Shown: piece after piece, positions 1 through 5,814 of the stretch
Numbering within the stretch: the stretch's first letter is position 1
Layout: each line of letters opens with the position of its first letter
NCBI GenBank assembly: GCA_946481355.1
Contig: CAMLNH010000075.1
Location: 1 to 9,736 of the forward strand
Reading direction: 5' to 3'
Length of the DNA: 9,736 nt
DNA from: an uncultured Curvibacter sp.
GTDB lineage: Bacteria > Pseudomonadota > Gammaproteobacteria > Burkholderiales > Burkholderiaceae
Made by a program: the position numbers and the translations under genes
Notes under the pieces: model-generated
What the model was told of the DNA's origin: nothing
The model's input: the letters and a program-made list of their open reading frames with translations, nothing else
Databases searched by the model: none

Positions 1-113
1 TCGGCGGCCTGCACCCCTTCCAGCTCTGGGTGCTGTCCTTCGCCATGCTGCTCGGCCGACTGGAGCTGCTCAGCGTGCTGGTGCTCTTCACCGCGGGCTT
101 CTGGCGCAAGTGA
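1..113 (+). CDS. trkH: TrkH-family potassium uptake protein, C-terminal end (partial)
   Basis: Only the last 36 codons are present; the reading frame begins at base 3 and ends at the TGA at 111-113. The peptide reads [20 protein letters not shown] and then continues [16 protein letters not shown]. The 'MLLGRLE(L/I)-x-x-VLVLF-x-x-x-FW(R/K)' ending is characteristic of the last membrane helix and cytoplasmic tail of TrkH/TrkG/KtrB potassium-translocating subunits. In that family the protein forms the K+ channel in the inner membrane and is gated by the cytosolic TrkA/KtrA nucleotide-binding subunit, often encoded next door; any trkA would lie left of the window. The call rests on the C-terminal signature alone. 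No obvious hairpin with a T-tract follows the stop. Confidence 0.85.
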   Translation, partial: GGLHPFQLWVLSFAMLLGRLELLSVLVLFTAGFWRK

Positions 114-140
114 GGCGCAGGGCGCAGCGCGGGCCTGCTC

Positions 141-152
141 CACAATAGCGCC
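141..152 (+). promoter_or_regulatory. Candidate -10 element close to the MFS start (possible leaderless transcript)
   Basis: The sequence CACAAT at 141-146 resembles a sigma-70 -10 hexamer (consensus TATAAT, 4 of 6) and lies six bases before the ATG at 153. Transcription starting about seven bases downstream would begin at or next to the start codon. No purine-rich Shine-Dalgarno sequence lies between 114 and 152, which fits a leaderless or nearly leaderless message. No good -35 hexamer is visible, so this is a weak, inferred call. Confidence 0.3.
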
Positions 153-1772
153 ATGCCTCCGTCCCGAGAACCGCAAACCGGCACAGCGCCGCCGGAAACC
201 GCCTCTGCCCTCGCGCCGCTGCGCGGCCCCGTGTTCCGCATGCTCTGGAGCACCTGGCTGGTGGCCAATATCTGCATGTGGATGAACGACGTGGCCGCCG
301 CGTGGATGATGACCACGCTGGCCACCACGCCCATCTGGGTCGCGCTGGTGCAGACCGCCTCCACCCTGCCGGTCTTCCTGCTCGGCCTGCCCAGCGGCGC
401 GCTGGCCGACATCCTGGACCGGCGGCGCTATTTCATCGCCACCCAGTTCTGGGTCGCCGCCGTGGCCGTGCTGACCTGCCTGGCCCTGCTGGCCGAGGTG
501 ATGACGCCGGCGCTGCTGCTGCTCTTCACCTTCGCCAACGGCATCGGCCTGGCCATGCGCTGGCCCGTGTTCGCCGCCATCGTGCCCGAGCTCGTGCCGC
601 GCCCGCAGCTGCCCGCGGCGCTGGCGCTCAACGGCGCGGCCATGAACGCCTCGCGCATCGTCGGGCCGCTGGCCGCGGGCGCGCTGATCGCCAGCGCCGG
701 CACCCTCTACGTCTTCGCGCTCAACGCCGTGCTCTCGGTGGTGGCTGGCTTTGTCATCATGCGCTGGCGGCGCGAACAGCTGCCCAACCCGCTGGGCCGC
801 GAGAAGCTCTTCAGCGCCATGCGCACCGGCCTGCAATTCGTCATGCACTCGGCCCGGCTGCGCCGCGTGCTGCTGCGCATCGCCCTGTTCTACGGCCACT
901 CCACCGCGCTGCTGGCCCTGCTGCCCCTGGTGGCGCGCGGCCTGCATGCGGGCGACGCCGGCGTCTTCACCCTGCTGCTGGCGGCCATGGGCCTGGGCGC
1001 CATCTTCGCCGTGCTCATCATGCCGCGCCTGCGCCAGGCCTACAGCCAGGACCAGCGCGTCAACGGCGGCATCGTGGTGCAGGCCGCCGCCATGGTGCTC
1101 ATGGCCTGGGCTCCGAACCTCTACGTCGCCGTGCCTGTGATGTTCGTCGGTGGCATGGCCTGGATCACCGTGGCCAACTCGCTCAGCGTCTCGGCCCAGC
1201 AGGCCCTGCCCGACTGGGTACGCGCACGCGGCATGTCGCTCTACCAGATGGCCCTCATGGGCTCGGGCGCGCTCGGCGCCGCGGTCTGGGGCCAGGTCGC
1301 CACCTGGAGCAGCGTGGGCGCCAGCCTCTGCATCGCCGCGGTCTCCACCACGCTGGCGCTGTTCTGGGTCGGGCGCAGCAGCGCGCCGCGCATCCGCGAC
1401 GAAAACCTCACCCCCAGCAACGAGCTGGCCGCACCCGTGCTGGCCGACCCGCCGGCCACCGGCCACGTGCTCGTGACCATCGAATACCGCATCGACCCGG
1501 CACAGGAAGAGGCCTTCCGCGAAGTCATGCAGGACTACCGCCGCAGCCGCCTGCGCCGCGGTGCGCTCAAGTGGGAACTGCTGCACGACCTGGGTCACCC
1601 GGGCGTCTTCGTCGAGCACATCCTTGACGAATCCTGGACCGAACACCTGCGCCGCATCTCGCGCATGACGGCCGACGACGCCGAGCTGCGCAACCGCGCA
1701 CGCGCCTTCCATGTCGGCGAGACACCGCCCGTGGTGCGGCGCTATCTCGTGGACGGCACCGAGCGCGGCTGA
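153..1772 (+). CDS. MFS transporter of the MFS_3/EntS-like group with C-terminal ABM-like domain
   Basis: This 539-residue protein has a membrane part at about residues 25-415, rich in hydrophobic helices (about 12 predicted by eye). It carries a cytoplasmic loop motif typical of the major facilitator superfamily: GLPSGALADILDRRR, a version of G-x-x-x-D-x-x-x-R-R. Order and length match the 'transmembrane secretion effector' MFS_3 group (PF05977, by recollection), whose best-known relatives export siderophores such as enterobactin. From about residue 437 a soluble segment of roughly 100 residues follows (HVLVTIEYRIDPAQEEAF onward). It resembles the antibiotic-biosynthesis-monooxygenase (dimeric alpha/beta-barrel) fold seen at the tail of many MFS_3 proteins. 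Likely role: proton-driven efflux of a small molecule across the inner membrane; the substrate is unknown. The ATG at 153 gives the full N-terminus. No siderophore or antibiotic biosynthesis gene is adjacent, so substrate cannot be inferred from context. Confidence 0.85.
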   Translation: MPPSREPQTGTAPPETASALAPLRGPVFRMLWSTWLVANICMWMNDVAAAWMMTTLATTPIWVALVQTASTLPVFLLGLPSGALADILDRRRYFIATQFWVAAVAVLTCLALLAEVMTPALLLLFTFANGIGLAMRWPVFAAIVPELVPRPQLPAALALNGAAMNASRIVGPLAAGALIASAGTLYVFALNAVLSVVAGFVIMRWRREQLPNPLGREKLFSAMRTGLQFVMHSARLRRVLLRIALFYGHSTALLALLPLVARGLHAGDAGVFTLLLAAMGLGAIFAVLIMPRLRQAYSQDQRVNGGIVVQAAAMVLMAWAPNLYVAVPVMFVGGMAWITVANSLSVSAQQALPDWVRARGMSLYQMALMGSGALGAAVWGQVATWSSVGASLCIAAVSTTLALFWVGRSSAPRIRDENLTPSNELAAPVLADPPATGHVLVTIEYRIDPAQEEAFREVMQDYRRSRLRRGALKWELLHDLGHPGVFVEHILDESWTEHLRRISRMTADDAELRNRARAFHVGETPPVVRRYLVDGTERG

Positions 1773-1795
1773 CTTAGACTCACGCGATCCATCTC

Positions 1796-1803
1796 AGAGA
1801 GAG
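1796..1803 (+). promoter_or_regulatory. Ribosome binding site deciding the start at 1810
   Basis: The purine run AGAGAGAG ends six bases before the ATG at 1810. It supports this start over an in-frame upstream ATG at 1711, which would lie inside the MFS coding region and would bury the signal peptide behind 33 extra residues. Confidence 0.55.
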
Positions 1804-1809
1804 TTCACC

Positions 1810-2244
1810 ATGAAGTGCCGTGTGGTTCTTGCGCTGCTGCTGTGCCTGTGTTCGCTCCATGTCAGCGCCGAGGCCGCAGAGAGCTTTCAGACTTTTCTTC
1901 GTTCCTTCTTCACCGACCCCCAGTTTCAGCGGCAACGCGTGCGTTTTCCGCTGGAATGGCAAGAGCTGGTCGCCAACAAGGACCCTGCTGGCGAACCCTT
2001 CGTCATGCGGACGACCCGCAAAGCAGCAGACAACTGGCAGCACATCAAAGGCCCCGCCTTCTTCGACTGCAGGACCTCCTGCTACGACCTCGTGACCTAC
2101 GACAACTTCAAACGACAAGACAGCAACTCCAAGGAGCGCGTCCTTGCATTCGAAGGCGTGGACAACGGCATTCAGCGGTCCTTTTACTTCCACCAGATCG
2201 ACGGCAAGTGGATACTGGTGCGGTATGTGGATGAAAGCACCTGA
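1810..2244 (+). CDS. Small exported protein, DUF4348-like
   Basis: This 144-residue protein has a clear Sec signal peptide: K2/R4, a hydrophobic core at residues 5-16, and likely cleavage after HVSA (residue 20) or EAA (residue 23). There is no lipobox, so it should be soluble in the periplasm. The mature start (SFQTFLRSFFTDPQFQRQR, then VRFPLEW) resembles the beginning of DUF4348 proteins, which share an F-x-x-F...D-x-x-F-Q-x-x-R-(I/V)-x-F-P-L pattern and are thought to have an NTF2-like fold. A C87/C91 pair (FFDCRTSCYD) could form a disulfide. The end (FYFHQIDGKWILVRYVDES) has the alternating hydrophobic pattern of beta strands. No function is known. Hand counts on four 60-base lines of the gene (1861, 1981, 2101, 2161) give 53-63% GC, well below the neighbours, and TTT/CTT/AAA codons are more frequent. 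It may have been acquired separately. The family assignment is from memory and tentative. Confidence 0.7.
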   Translation: MKCRVVLALLLCLCSLHVSAEAAESFQTFLRSFFTDPQFQRQRVRFPLEWQELVANKDPAGEPFVMRTTRKAADNWQHIKGPAFFDCRTSCYDLVTYDNFKRQDSNSKERVLAFEGVDNGIQRSFYFHQIDGKWILVRYVDEST

Positions 2245-2256
2245 TCAGATAGGCGT

Positions 2257-2268
2257 GGCTGGCCAGCC
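2257..2268 (+). repeat. Perfect 12-bp palindrome just upstream of the TSUP permease start
   Basis: GGCTGGCCAGCC is self-complementary and ends six bases before the ATG at 2275, where a Shine-Dalgarno would be expected; no recognisable one is present. It could be an operator or, in RNA, a dimerisation or occlusion element. In GC-rich DNA a 12-bp palindrome can also arise by chance. The 30-base gap to the previous gene is otherwise featureless. Confidence 0.35.
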
Positions 2269-2274
2269 CCTGTC

Positions 2275-3006
2275 ATGAACGACCTGCTCCCCATGCTGCT
2301 GATCTGCGCCGTCGGCCTGGGCGCGGGCGTGCTCGGCGGCGTCATCGGTTTCGGCACCACCATCCTGCTGATGCCGCCGCTGGTCTATTTTTACGGGCCG
2401 ATGACGGCCGTGCCCGTGATCGCGCTCGTGGCCATCGTGGCCAACCTCGCGCGCGTGGCACTCTGGTGGCGCGAGATCGACTGGAAGCTCTGCGGCGTCT
2501 ACGCCGCGACCAGCGTGCCGGCCGTGGTGCTGGGCGCGAACACCCTGGTGCAATTCAACGCGCGCCTGATCGAGCTCATCCTCGGAAGCTTCCTGCTGCT
2601 CATGATCCCCGCGCGGCGCTGGCTGCGCCGCATGGACTGGAAGCCGCGGTTGGGCCATATGGCGCTGGTCGGCGCGGTCATCGGCTACCTCACAGGCATC
2701 GTAGCATCCACGGGCGCGGTCAACACGCCCTTCTTCCTGGCCTACGGCCTGGTGAAGGGCGCCTACATCGGCACCGAAGCCGCCAGTTCGCTGGCCGTCT
2801 TCCTGGCCAAGGGCGCGGCCTTTCACCAGCTCGGCGTGATCGACGCGCGCGCCATCACCCAGGGCCTGCTCATCGGCATCTTCGTGTTCGCCGGCGCCAC
2901 GCTGTCCAAACGCCTCGTGCTGCACCTGCCCGAGCACCGCTTCCTGCAGCTCATGGAAGGCGTGATGCTCGTGTCGGGCCTGACCATCCTCTGGATGGCC
3001 TGGTGA
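2275..3006 (+). CDS. TSUP (TauE/SafE) family membrane permease
   Basis: This is a 243-residue, almost entirely hydrophobic protein with about seven to eight membrane helices, the usual size for the TSUP family. It shows the two internally repeated glycine-rich motifs of the family: GVLGGVIGFGTTILLMPPL near residues 18-36, and GYLTGIVASTGAVNTPFFLA near residues 137-157. Family members move sulfite, sulfoacetate, taurine-derived products or other small organic anions through the inner membrane, but specificity cannot be read from sequence. The previous gene is in the same frame, ending with a stop ten codons before this ATG, so read-through would fuse them; cotranscription is plausible at a 30-base gap. 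No good Shine-Dalgarno is seen. An internal ATG at 2293 is an alternative start, but it would trim the first helix. Downstream it converges on the monooxygenase gene with only 16 bases between the stops. Confidence 0.85.
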   Translation: MNDLLPMLLICAVGLGAGVLGGVIGFGTTILLMPPLVYFYGPMTAVPVIALVAIVANLARVALWWREIDWKLCGVYAATSVPAVVLGANTLVQFNARLIELILGSFLLLMIPARRWLRRMDWKPRLGHMALVGAVIGYLTGIVASTGAVNTPFFLAYGLVKGAYIGTEAASSLAVFLAKGAAFHQLGVIDARAITQGLLIGIFVFAGATLSKRLVLHLPEHRFLQLMEGVMLVSGLTILWMAW

Positions 3007-3021
3007 GCGGCCGCGCCCCGA

Positions 3022-3042
3022 CTCAGGCCGCGAGTGCCTGAG
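3022..3042. terminator. Hairpin at the convergent junction of the TSUP and monooxygenase genes
   Basis: CTCAGGC (3022-3028) and GCCTGAG (3036-3042) form a perfect 7-bp stem with a 7-base loop. It lies 15 bases after the TSUP stop and overlaps the final codons and stop of the minus-strand monooxygenase. The position suits a shared bidirectional terminator, but no T-tract follows on either strand, so intrinsic termination would be weak. The first arm also contains the minus-strand stop codon. Confidence 0.35.
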
Positions 3043-4699
3043 GCTGGCGCGGCCGTGCCCCGCGCATCATTTCCACGAGTTCGCCGGGCTCGGCCGGCAC
3101 GGCGTCACCACGCCAGACCACGTGCTGGTCGCTGCGGCACAGCACCAGTGCATGGCGATAGGCCTCAGGCAGACCGGCCTGACCCTGCAGATCCAGCAGT
3201 TGCACCGGCACACCGCGCGCCTGGGCGGCCGCGAGCAGCGGCCCCGCATCGACGCGTGCGTCGAGCCGCAGCAAGGTGTAACCCGGGCCGAAGGCATCGT
3301 AGAGCGAGCGCCCGTCGGTCAGCCAGAAATGCGGCACACGGCAGCCCGGTACCGTGGAAGGCGTGAAGTCGCCCATGGTGTAGCCCGGCGGCGATTCCTC
3401 ATCATCCGCAAGGATGGGCGAGCCCTGGTAGAAGTAACCGTAGTTCAGGCCTGCACAGCAGAACTGCTGCACATTGAGCTCATAGGCCTCCTGCCCGACG
3501 AGGGTGCGCGACTGCACCCCCTCTTCGTCGAGCGCCTCGATGTTGTCGGGCACCGCACGGCGGGCCTTGATCATCTTCTGCGCATGGTTCATCACGAAGT
3601 GCGAGACCTGCTCGGTGATGGGCTGGCGTTCGGCCTCATAGGCGTCGAGGATGGCCTCCTCGGCCCAGCCCTGCAGGCGCGCGGCCAGCAGCCACGACAG
3701 GTTCAGGCCGTCGGCGATGCCCGCGTTCATGCCGTAGCCCGCATAGGGCACCCACAGATGGGCCGCATCGCCGGCGATGAAGACGTTGCCGTTGCGAAAA
3801 CGGTTGGCCACCAGTCGGCGCCCCACCCAGTCCTCCTTGGAGACGATGGCGTAGCGGAAATCGTCACCCACACCGAGGATGTGGCGGATCGAGGCGTCAC
3901 GGTCCACCGAGTCGAAGTCAGGCTCGTCGGCGTTCAGGTGGTTGTGCACCAGCCAGTTCTCCTGGCCGTCGATCGCGAACACCGTGCCGCAGCGGCGCGG
4001 ATTGACCGAGTAGTAGCACCAGGCCGGCTCACCCGGCAGCAAGGCCTTGAGCCCGGCCGCGCGGATGTAGGTGGACTGCACGCGCTGGATCACCGCCGTG
4101 CCTTCGAGCTGCGCCCCCATCTGCTTGCGCACCGTGGAACTCCCGCCGTCGCAGCCCACCAGGTAGCGCGTGCGCAAGGCGTACTCCGAACCGCTGTCCA
4201 GATCGCGCAGCCGCACGCGCACGCCGTCCGGCTCCTGCTCGAAGCCCAGCAGCTGCGTGCGATTGCGCAGCGTCACGCCGGGCAGGGCGGCGGCATGCCG
4301 CAAGAGGATGGGCTCGAGGTAGATCTGGTTGATGCGGTGCGGCGGCTCGGCCGTGGGCCACCAGGTGTCGGGGCCCTGCGTCGCCGTGTAGCGGTCGCGT
4401 CGGCAGGGAATCGGGATACGCGTGAGCTCGAAACCCGTCATGCTGGTGCGAAACACCACGTCGTTCGGATAGTCCTCGGGCAGCCCCGCCGCACGCAGTT
4501 GCGCGGCCACGCCGAGCCGGCGGAACTGCTCCATGGTGCGCGAAGACACGTGGTTGCATTTCACGGGCGGCGGCTCGGCGTAGTGGCGCTGCTCGATCAC
4601 GGTCACAGGGATGCCGCGACCGGCCAGATCCATGGCCATGCTCAGCCCGACAGGGCCGGCCCCTGCGATCAGAACTTCGATGTCGTAGGAAGTCGTCAT
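3023..4699 (-). CDS. FAD-dependent aromatic-hydroxylase-type monooxygenase
   Basis: This 558-residue flavoprotein of the PHBH/phenol-hydroxylase class (group A) shows all three family fingerprints. They are an N-terminal Rossmann GxGxxG (GAGPVG, residues 13-18) closed by an acidic E36 in VIEQR, the DG motif (CDGGSSTVR, 183-191), and the GD motif that binds the FAD ribityl chain (GDAAHLWVPYAGYGMNAGI, 310-328). Residues from about 450 to 545 (PGCRVPHFWLTDGRSLYDAF onward) look like the thioredoxin-like C-terminal domain of phenol/3-hydroxyphenylpropionate hydroxylases. Such enzymes use NAD(P)H and O2 to hydroxylate an aromatic ring in the cytoplasm; the substrate here is unassigned. The start at 4699 (MTTSYDIEV) is chosen because a longer in-frame ATG at 4741 overlaps the upstream Bug gene and adds a non-family N-terminus. 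A purine-rich GAAGAGAG directly precedes the ATG. It follows the Bug gene by 16 bases, so the two are very likely cotranscribed. Confidence 0.9.
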   Translation of the reverse strand: MTTSYDIEVLIAGAGPVGLSMAMDLAGRGIPVTVIEQRHYAEPPPVKCNHVSSRTMEQFRRLGVAAQLRAAGLPEDYPNDVVFRTSMTGFELTRIPIPCRRDRYTATQGPDTWWPTAEPPHRINQIYLEPILLRHAAALPGVTLRNRTQLLGFEQEPDGVRVRLRDLDSGSEYALRTRYLVGCDGGSSTVRKQMGAQLEGTAVIQRVQSTYIRAAGLKALLPGEPAWCYYSVNPRRCGTVFAIDGQENWLVHNHLNADEPDFDSVDRDASIRHILGVGDDFRYAIVSKEDWVGRRLVANRFRNGNVFIAGDAAHLWVPYAGYGMNAGIADGLNLSWLLAARLQGWAEEAILDAYEAERQPITEQVSHFVMNHAQKMIKARRAVPDNIEALDEEGVQSRTLVGQEAYELNVQQFCCAGLNYGYFYQGSPILADDEESPPGYTMGDFTPSTVPGCRVPHFWLTDGRSLYDAFGPGYTLLRLDARVDAGPLLAAAQARGVPVQLLDLQGQAGLPEAYRHALVLCRSDQHVVWRGDAVPAEPGELVEMMRGARPRQPQALAA

Positions 4700-4715
4700 C
4701 TCTCTTCGGTCTTTC

Positions 4716-5699
4716 TCAGTCCAGCTTGATGTTGGCGGCACGGATCACACGGGCCCACTTCTGGGTCTCGCTGCGGATATAGGCATCGAAGGACTTGACG
4801 CTGCCGGGTACGGGCTCCATGCCCATGCCGCGCATGGTGGCCTGGATCTGCTCGTCACGCAGTGCCGCGCCGAACTCGGCGTTGAGCCGCGCCACGATGG
4901 CCGCGGGCGTACCGGCGGGCGCCACCAGGCCGAACCAGCCCGTGGAGTCGTAGCCCGGCAGTCCAGCCTCGGCCACGGTGGGTACGTCGGGCAGCATGGG
5001 CAGGCGCTGCGGGCTGGTCACGGCATAGGCCACGAGCTTGCCCGCCTTGATGTGCTGCAGCGCAGCCGGCAGGTCCGACATGGCCAGCGGCACCTGGCCG
5101 GCGAGCACGTCCAGCGTGGCCGGGCCCGTGCCGCGGTAGGGCACCTGCACGAGCTGGATATCGGCCATCTGCTCGAACAGCGCCGTCGACAGGTGCATGG
5201 CCGTGCCGCTGCCGCCATGCGCCATGGACAGCTTGCCCGGTTGCGCCTTGGCCATGGCCATCACCTGCTGCAGGGTCTTGGCCGGGTTGTCGGGCGAGCC
5301 CACGATGACAAAGGGAATCGCGGCCACCATCGTGATGGGCTGGAAATCTTTCAGCACATCGAAAGGCATCTGCGGGTAGAGACTGGCATTGGCCGACAGG
5401 CCGCCCGCCGCGCCCAGGCCCAGCGTGTAGCCGTCGGCCGGCGCCTTGGCCACGAGCGACAGGCCGATGTTGCCGCCCGCGCCGGGCTTGTTGTCCACCA
5501 CGATCTGCTGGCCCAGCTTCTCGCTCACGCGCGGCGCCAGCAGGCGCAGCATCGCATCCGAGCTACCGCCGGGCGGAAAGGTCACCACCACGCGGATGGG
5601 CTTGCTCGGGTAGTCGGACTTCTGCGCCGGCGCGGTGGCCGGCAACAGGGTGGCGGCCAGGGCGGCCAGAAGGGCGAGCCGGCGGGCGGCAGAGGTCAT
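4716..5699 (-). CDS. Bug (TctC) family tripartite tricarboxylate transporter substrate-binding protein
   Basis: This 327-residue periplasmic receptor has a classic signal peptide: R6R7, a hydrophobic core at 8-19, and cleavage after APA at residue 25. Family hallmarks follow in order: YPSKPIRVVVTFPPGGSSD (residues 30-48, with Asp48 in the ligand loop), VVDNKPGAGGNIG (67-79), KAPADGYTL, and the late PDVPTVAEAGLPGYD. Bug proteins bind small carboxylated compounds in a Venus-flytrap pocket and deliver them to TctA/TctB channels or act in signalling. No TctA/TctB gene is in the window, so this is an orphan receptor, as is common in Burkholderiales. The start at 5699 is supported by AAGGAGA five bases upstream (5705-5711); an in-frame ATG at 5762 would place 21 residues ahead of the signal peptide. 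It is the first gene of a unit with the monooxygenase, suggesting that receptor and enzyme share a substrate. Expression is probably governed by the divergent LysR protein. Confidence 0.92.
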   Translation of the reverse strand: MTSAARRLALLAALAATLLPATAPAQKSDYPSKPIRVVVTFPPGGSSDAMLRLLAPRVSEKLGQQIVVDNKPGAGGNIGLSLVAKAPADGYTLGLGAAGGLSANASLYPQMPFDVLKDFQPITMVAAIPFVIVGSPDNPAKTLQQVMAMAKAQPGKLSMAHGGSGTAMHLSTALFEQMADIQLVQVPYRGTGPATLDVLAGQVPLAMSDLPAALQHIKAGKLVAYAVTSPQRLPMLPDVPTVAEAGLPGYDSTGWFGLVAPAGTPAAIVARLNAEFGAALRDEQIQATMRGMGMEPVPGSVKSFDAYIRSETQKWARVIRAANIKLD

Positions 5700-5704
5700 G
5701 GCGG

Positions 5705-5711
5705 TCTCCTT
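5705..5711 (-). promoter_or_regulatory. Strong ribosome binding site of the Bug gene
   Basis: Read on the minus strand this is AAGGAGA, five bases before the ATG at 5699. It fixes the start codon against a longer in-frame ATG at 5762. Confidence 0.75.
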
Positions 5712-5748
5712 GTGTAGGTATCGGGCGCGCAGGTGATCCTGCGTCGGT

Positions 5749-5807
5749 TTGATTTGAATCAACTTTGATTCTTTCGTAAATCGAAATTTTCAGAATCAAA
5801 TATGATT
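5749..5807. promoter_or_regulatory. Cluster of inverted repeats: likely LysR operator region
   Basis: Within the 115-bp gap between the divergent Bug and LysR genes, an AT-rich stretch holds four overlapping dyads. They are TTGATT-2-AATCAA (5749-5762), TTTGATTC-21-GAATCAAA (5764-5771 with 5793-5800), TTTCG-5-CGAAA (5772-5786), and AATCA-4-TGATT (5794-5807). The third contains the T-N11-A spacing (T5773, A5785) typical of LysR-type recognition sites. The half-site TTGATT/AATCAA recurs five times. LysR regulators usually autoregulate and activate the divergent unit from such a gap, so these are the expected recognition and activation sites. The repeats are seen directly; the assignment is inferred. 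Confidence 0.6.
5801..5806 (+). promoter_or_regulatory. Candidate -10 element of the LysR gene
   Basis: TATGAT matches the -10 consensus at 5 of 6 positions and lies eight bases before the ATG at 5815, predicting a nearly leaderless transcript. It sits inside the rightmost dyad, which would allow LysR to repress its own gene. No good -35 hexamer is found at 16-18 bases upstream, and no Shine-Dalgarno precedes the ATG; the intervening bases are T-rich. Confidence 0.35.
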
Positions 5808-5814
5808 TTTCTTT

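Noticed and set aside
278..1627. A 449-codon alternative frame within the MFS gene
   Set aside because: It is Arg/His/Ala/Gly-rich with no hydrophobic helices; the overlapping MFS frame explains the region.
1711..1809. Longer N-terminus for the DUF4348-like protein starting at 1711
   Set aside because: It would overlap the MFS gene by about 60 bases and bury the signal peptide; AGAGAGAG six bases before 1810 supports the shorter form.
3122..4729. A 535-codon open frame on the plus strand opposite the monooxygenase gene
   Set aside because: Its translation is dominated by Arg, His, Gly, Val and Ala with no domain, signal or motif. Long antisense frames arise from G/C third-position bias, and the minus-strand gene has all three flavin-hydroxylase motifs.
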